Of a stretch of 64,000 nucleotides of DNA, positions 61,350-64,000 are shown in pieces. The notes beneath the pieces are model-generated. The model searched no databases. It saw nothing but the letters and a program-made list of their open reading frames with translations, and was not told the DNA's origin. Position 1 is the stretch's first letter, and every line of letters starts with the position of its first letter. The stretch comes from a virus. The DNA is taken from positions 1 to 64,000 of IMG/VR virus record IMGVR_UViG_3300035182_002389; one strand, written 5' to 3'. A program made the translations under genes and the position numbers.

Positions 61350-62181
61350 ACCGTTCATCAAATACGTGGGGGGCAAGACGCAGCTTCTGCCAACGCTGCT
61401 CCCTCTCTTCCCTCCCAAGTTCAAGCGCTACATCGAGCCGTTCGTGGGCGGCGGCGCCGTGTTCTTCGCGCTCGCGGGAGAGAACCGATTCGAGGAGGCG
61501 GTCCTCAACGACTGGAACGCCGAACTGGTGCTTCTCTACGCCATCGTGAAGTTGGAGCCGGCAGCGCTCATGCGAGCGCTCGACGAGATCGAGGCGCAGT
61601 ACGTCAAGCAGCCGAGTGAGACCTACTACACAATCCGAGCGCTCGACCTGGCCGCGATGAGCGAAGTTGCGCAGGCGGCCCGCTTCATCGCGCTCAATAA
61701 AATGGGTTTCAACGGCCTGTACCGCGTAAACAAGGCGGGCAAGTTCAACGTGCCGTGGGGCAAGAAGGAGAAGGTCTCGACCTACGACGAGGCGAACATC
61801 CGCGACTGCTCGGCTGCGCTCCACCTCGCGACGGTGTTCGAGGGGGACTTCTCGCACGTGATGGACAGGGCCGACGAAGGCGACGTCATCTACCTCGACC
61901 CGCCCTACCTGCCCATCAGCGCGACGTCCGACTTCACCGCGTACACCGCCCGGGGATTCGACGTCTTCGCCCACGAGCGACTCGCGAACGTCGCGGAGGC
62001 CGCCGCGAAACGGGGAGCGCTCGTCATCGCGTCGAACTCCGACCACGCCGAGGTGCGCTGTCTCTACGAAGCGCGAGGGTTCTCCGTGACGGAGGTGCTC
62101 GCGAAACGCAACGTCAACAGCCAGGGCGACGGGCGCGGCAAGATCAAGGAGTTGGTCTTCGTGCGCGACGGGCGCGCGTAG
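61339..62181 (+). CDS. dam: DNA adenine methylase (Dam type), 280 aa
   Basis: Motif I region KYVGGKTQLLPTL (8-20) and FVGGGAVFFAL, motif IV YLDPPYLPIS (186-195) and a long target-recognition middle fit D12 class N6-adenine methyltransferases. Predicted to use S-adenosylmethionine and methylate adenine, probably in GATC or a related site; the site cannot be read from sequence. In phages such enzymes protect DNA from host restriction. Its start overlaps the NUMOD4 gene by 11 bases. Confidence 0.9.
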   Translation: MSARPFIKYVGGKTQLLPTLLPLFPPKFKRYIEPFVGGGAVFFALAGENRFEEAVLNDWNAELVLLYAIVKLEPAALMRALDEIEAQYVKQPSETYYTIRALDLAAMSEVAQAARFIALNKMGFNGLYRVNKAGKFNVPWGKKEKVSTYDEANIRDCSAALHLATVFEGDFSHVMDRADEGDVIYLDPPYLPISATSDFTAYTARGFDVFAHERLANVAEAAAKRGALVIASNSDHAEVRCLYEARGFSVTEVLAKRNVNSQGDGRGKIKELVFVRDGRA

Positions 62182-62190
62182 GAGGTCGTC

Positions 62191-62736
62191 GTGCCCTCGC
62201 TCTTTGCGGTTCTCACCGTCATCTTCGCGATCTGGTTCTTCTTCGGCGATGTCGTCGACGCATGGCTGCTGCTCACGATCAAGGAACGCCTGAAGGCGCG
62301 CGACGCAAAGAAGAAGGCAAAAGCGCTCGCCGACTCCATGGCCAAACCGAAGGACCATGGCCGCTGGCGCGTACTCGGCCGCTACGTGATCAAGTCCGAG
62401 AGCGCGCCGAAGACCTTGAGGGCGCCGAAAGAGAAGCGCAACTACCGCATCGGCCGCGACGCGTTCGGGCGCTACACGAGGGTCTACGAGACGGATGCTC
62501 CGCACGACCCGGAGCACCTCGCGCGCATCGAGGCGGAGCTGGACGCCGAGCTGTCGGGGCGCCGCGTCGACGACGAGGTCAAGAAGCTCTACCAGCCCAC
62601 CAAGAGCGCGTCTTCGCCGTTCATTCGCGTCGTCGAGAAGTTTCCGACCGACGTGGTGCAAGGCGACCTCATCGTCCGCCGCGGCGTCTACTACATGTTC
62701 GACGGCGGGCGCTTTCAACGGATGGACAAGGAGTAG
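62191..62736 (+). CDS. Membrane-anchored hypothetical protein, 181 aa
   Basis: GTG start nine bases after dam (GTAGGAGGTCGTCGTG), giving an N-terminal membrane helix (LFAVLTVIFAIWFFFGDVVD). The rest is basic and soluble, with a C-terminal beta segment, VQGDLIVRRGVYYMFDGGRF. Role unknown. Confidence 0.65.
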   Translation: MPSLFAVLTVIFAIWFFFGDVVDAWLLLTIKERLKARDAKKKAKALADSMAKPKDHGRWRVLGRYVIKSESAPKTLRAPKEKRNYRIGRDAFGRYTRVYETDAPHDPEHLARIEAELDAELSGRRVDDEVKKLYQPTKSASSPFIRVVEKFPTDVVQGDLIVRRGVYYMFDGGRFQRMDKE

Positions 62737-62739
62737 CTC

Positions 62740-62982
62740 GTGAACGTCGCCGACCTGATGCACCAGCTCTCGAAGCTGCCGCCGCACTACAAGGTGTTCT
62801 TCGCCGATCCGGGCGGCCGAAGCGCGCCCCACCAAGTCGCGCCCGTCCACGGTCTTCGGCAGGGCCACTATCTGAACTACGACGGCCATCAAGTTCTGCC
62901 TGCCGCCGCGGCCGACGACCCCGAGGACGAGGTCGACGCAGTGGTGTTTCTCCGCGTCGCGCCTGAAGAGAAGAGGCGCTGA
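62740..62982 (+). CDS. Hypothetical protein, 80 aa
   Basis: GTG start three bases after the previous stop. Short alpha/beta protein (NVADLMHQLSKLPPHYKVFF) with an acidic end. No family assigned. Confidence 0.6.
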   Translation: MNVADLMHQLSKLPPHYKVFFADPGGRSAPHQVAPVHGLRQGHYLNYDGHQVLPAAAADDPEDEVDAVVFLRVAPEEKRR

Positions 62983-62985
62983 ACC

Positions 62986-63903
62986 ATGAGCTTCACCGAA
63001 CCTCCCAAAGCCCATGCGGAGCCCGTTGCCACCGACGAAGAGCCGGCGAAAGAGCGGCACGGCAAGCTTACCCTCGTCGAGCCGCTGTTCATCGACCCCC
63101 GGCGCCGCTGCAAAATCTACCTGTGGCGGTGCGACTGTGGCAACGGCGTGCGCGCTTCGTTGAAGGACGTCCGCCACAAGCTCATCGCCTCTTGCCCGTC
63201 GAAAAGGTGCACGGGCGCGATGACTCCAAAACGCGTTCGTCGCGCGCCCGAGATCATCGCGTCGGCGCCCGAGATCATTGCGCCAGCGCCCAAGGCAGCA
63301 CCAGCGCCCAAGGTTGCGCCAGCGCTTGACTCTTCGCCGCCGACTCCCGATCGAGTGAGAAGCAAGAAGGTTGCGAGCAACGCCGAGCCCTCCGAGGTCG
63401 CCACGCGGTTTCAAGCTCTTCGGCGCCGCAAGCACTTCCTCGATCGCCTCCACGGCCTCCTTCAGCAGTACGAGCTGACCGTCGATGAGCAAGAGCAGCT
63501 CCTCTACGATCTCCTCTTCGACGTCACGACGCCCTCGAACGGGGCCGCACCTTCCACCGCTGCAACCCCTTCGGATGCGGCTCCGGCTCCGATCTTTACG
63601 CCCAAGGCGTCCTCGTGGCGCCTCATACCACCAACGTTCCCGCCTGTTAGGACCACCTTTCCCCCGATCCCGCGGTATCACGTCCTCGAATACTTGGTCC
63701 GCGAGGGGTGCACGAGGACTGCGGATGAGATGACCGTCGCCTTCTTCGGCGTGAGCCGATGCGACGTCCGATCCCGCGTCAAGACGCAGATCAAGGCCCT
63801 CTTCACCGCGGGCTTTTTGGAGCGCGTCGAAGACGGGTGGCGCGCGACGGAAAAGGGACGCAATCGGATCCACAACACATACGACTGGAAACGCTCGCTA
63901 TGA
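62986..63903 (+). CDS. CDCG zinc-ribbon plus winged-helix-like protein, 305 aa
   Basis: A zinc-ribbon start (KLTLVEPLFI, WRCDCGNGVRASLKDV, SCPSKRC) is the third copy of the module seen at 51439 and 57534. A Pro/Ala repeat linker (APEIIASAPEIIAPAPKAAP) leads to a helix and a C-terminal HTH or winged helix (VLEYLVREGCTRTADEMTV, KTQIKALFTAGFLERVEDG). Likely DNA-binding. Confidence 0.72.
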   Translation: MSFTEPPKAHAEPVATDEEPAKERHGKLTLVEPLFIDPRRRCKIYLWRCDCGNGVRASLKDVRHKLIASCPSKRCTGAMTPKRVRRAPEIIASAPEIIAPAPKAAPAPKVAPALDSSPPTPDRVRSKKVASNAEPSEVATRFQALRRRKHFLDRLHGLLQQYELTVDEQEQLLYDLLFDVTTPSNGAAPSTAATPSDAAPAPIFTPKASSWRLIPPTFPPVRTTFPPIPRYHVLEYLVREGCTRTADEMTVAFFGVSRCDVRSRVKTQIKALFTAGFLERVEDGWRATEKGRNRIHNTYDWKRSL

Positions 63904-64000
63904 CAGAAGCCAGCGCTGAGATTCGAGAGTTGATCGCGCGCGCAGAGCGCCGCCGCGTCGTCGCCGCGCATCTGCGCAAAGCCTTCAACACCTCGACGCT
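63900..64000 (+). CDS. Partial gene at the window edge
   Basis: ATG overlapping the previous TGA. The visible part encodes a helical start, TEASAEIRELIARAERRR. The rest lies outside the window. Confidence 0.5.
   Translation, partial: MTEASAEIRELIARAERRRVVAAHLRKAFNTST

Noticed and set aside
61312-63873. 853-codon open frame on the minus strand
   Set aside because: Antisense to dam, 62191 and 62986. Composition and lack of motifs show a shadow.
1-64000. tRNA genes
   Set aside because: I looked for the T-loop GGTTCRANNCC and matching acceptor arms and saw no convincing cloverleaf. A tRNAscan run would be decisive.

Overview
The window is a high-GC stretch packed with small genes, nearly all on the + strand. 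Neighbouring genes are joined by 1- to 4-base stop/start overlaps (ATGA, GTGA, TGATG), so most of the window looks like long translationally coupled operons. The recognisable genes are those of a large self-sufficient replicon: a family B DNA polymerase of the viral, protein-primed type, ThyX thymidylate synthase, a phage-type dNMP kinase, a membrane-anchored MazG-like pyrophosphohydrolase, a Dam-type methylase, RtcB RNA ligase, an intein-bearing nucleotidyltransferase, homing-endonuclease-like genes, a LysM protein and a sigma-region-4 protein. I see no capsid, portal, terminase, ribosomal or central-metabolism genes. My reading is a non-structural or accessory region of a very large phage, or of a phage-plasmid or linear plasmid. 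The interspersed palindromes and a four-helix S23-like fragment loosely suggest a myxobacterium-like host; that part is inference.

Layout. Positions 1-7480 hold small genes, many with CxxC zinc-ribbon motifs, plus an ATP-grasp ligase. A promoter at 7524 leads to a small helix-turn-helix gene with a one-base frame break and to dNMP kinase (8037). An 800-residue von Willebrand A protein follows (8853), then coiled-coil and MarR-type genes, RtcB (13768) and a DnaQ-like exonuclease (15476). Positions 16657-30085 are mostly unknown small genes, including a 504-residue protein with less GC-rich codons (22760). The nucleotidyltransferase with its LAGLIDADG intein lies at 30082-32388. An FtsH-like peptidase without its ATPase (34111), the MazG-like protein (35355), ThyX (37045) and the polymerase (38731-40781) follow. 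The polymerase is interrupted by a 65-base hairpin insertion exactly in its NSLYGKFG motif. Small membrane proteins and a CTTTAG-repeat element with RNA-like folding (43606-43702) come next.

From 44.7 to 51.3 kb the gene order switches to divergent and minus-strand units. These are three proteins resembling the ADP-ribosyltransferase fold and four related proteins that each begin with a CPxC zinc knuckle, one of them carrying LysM. From 51.4 kb to the end the + strand resumes with a protein joining zinc ribbons, a sigma-70 region 4 helix-turn-helix, a long coiled coil and an alpha-CTD-like helix-hairpin-helix. A metallophosphoesterase, an AP2/HNH-like protein, a NUMOD4-type gene and the Dam methylase follow.

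Two signals run across the window. At least four families of palindromic elements (called A, B, C and D below) sit between genes and also inside genes, usually without breaking the frame. Sigma-70-like promoters (TTGAC-16/18-TAnnnT) and an ACATGTTTATG element mark the few gaps between operons. Several genes have single-base frame breaks at homopolymers or short runs, which may be assembly errors.
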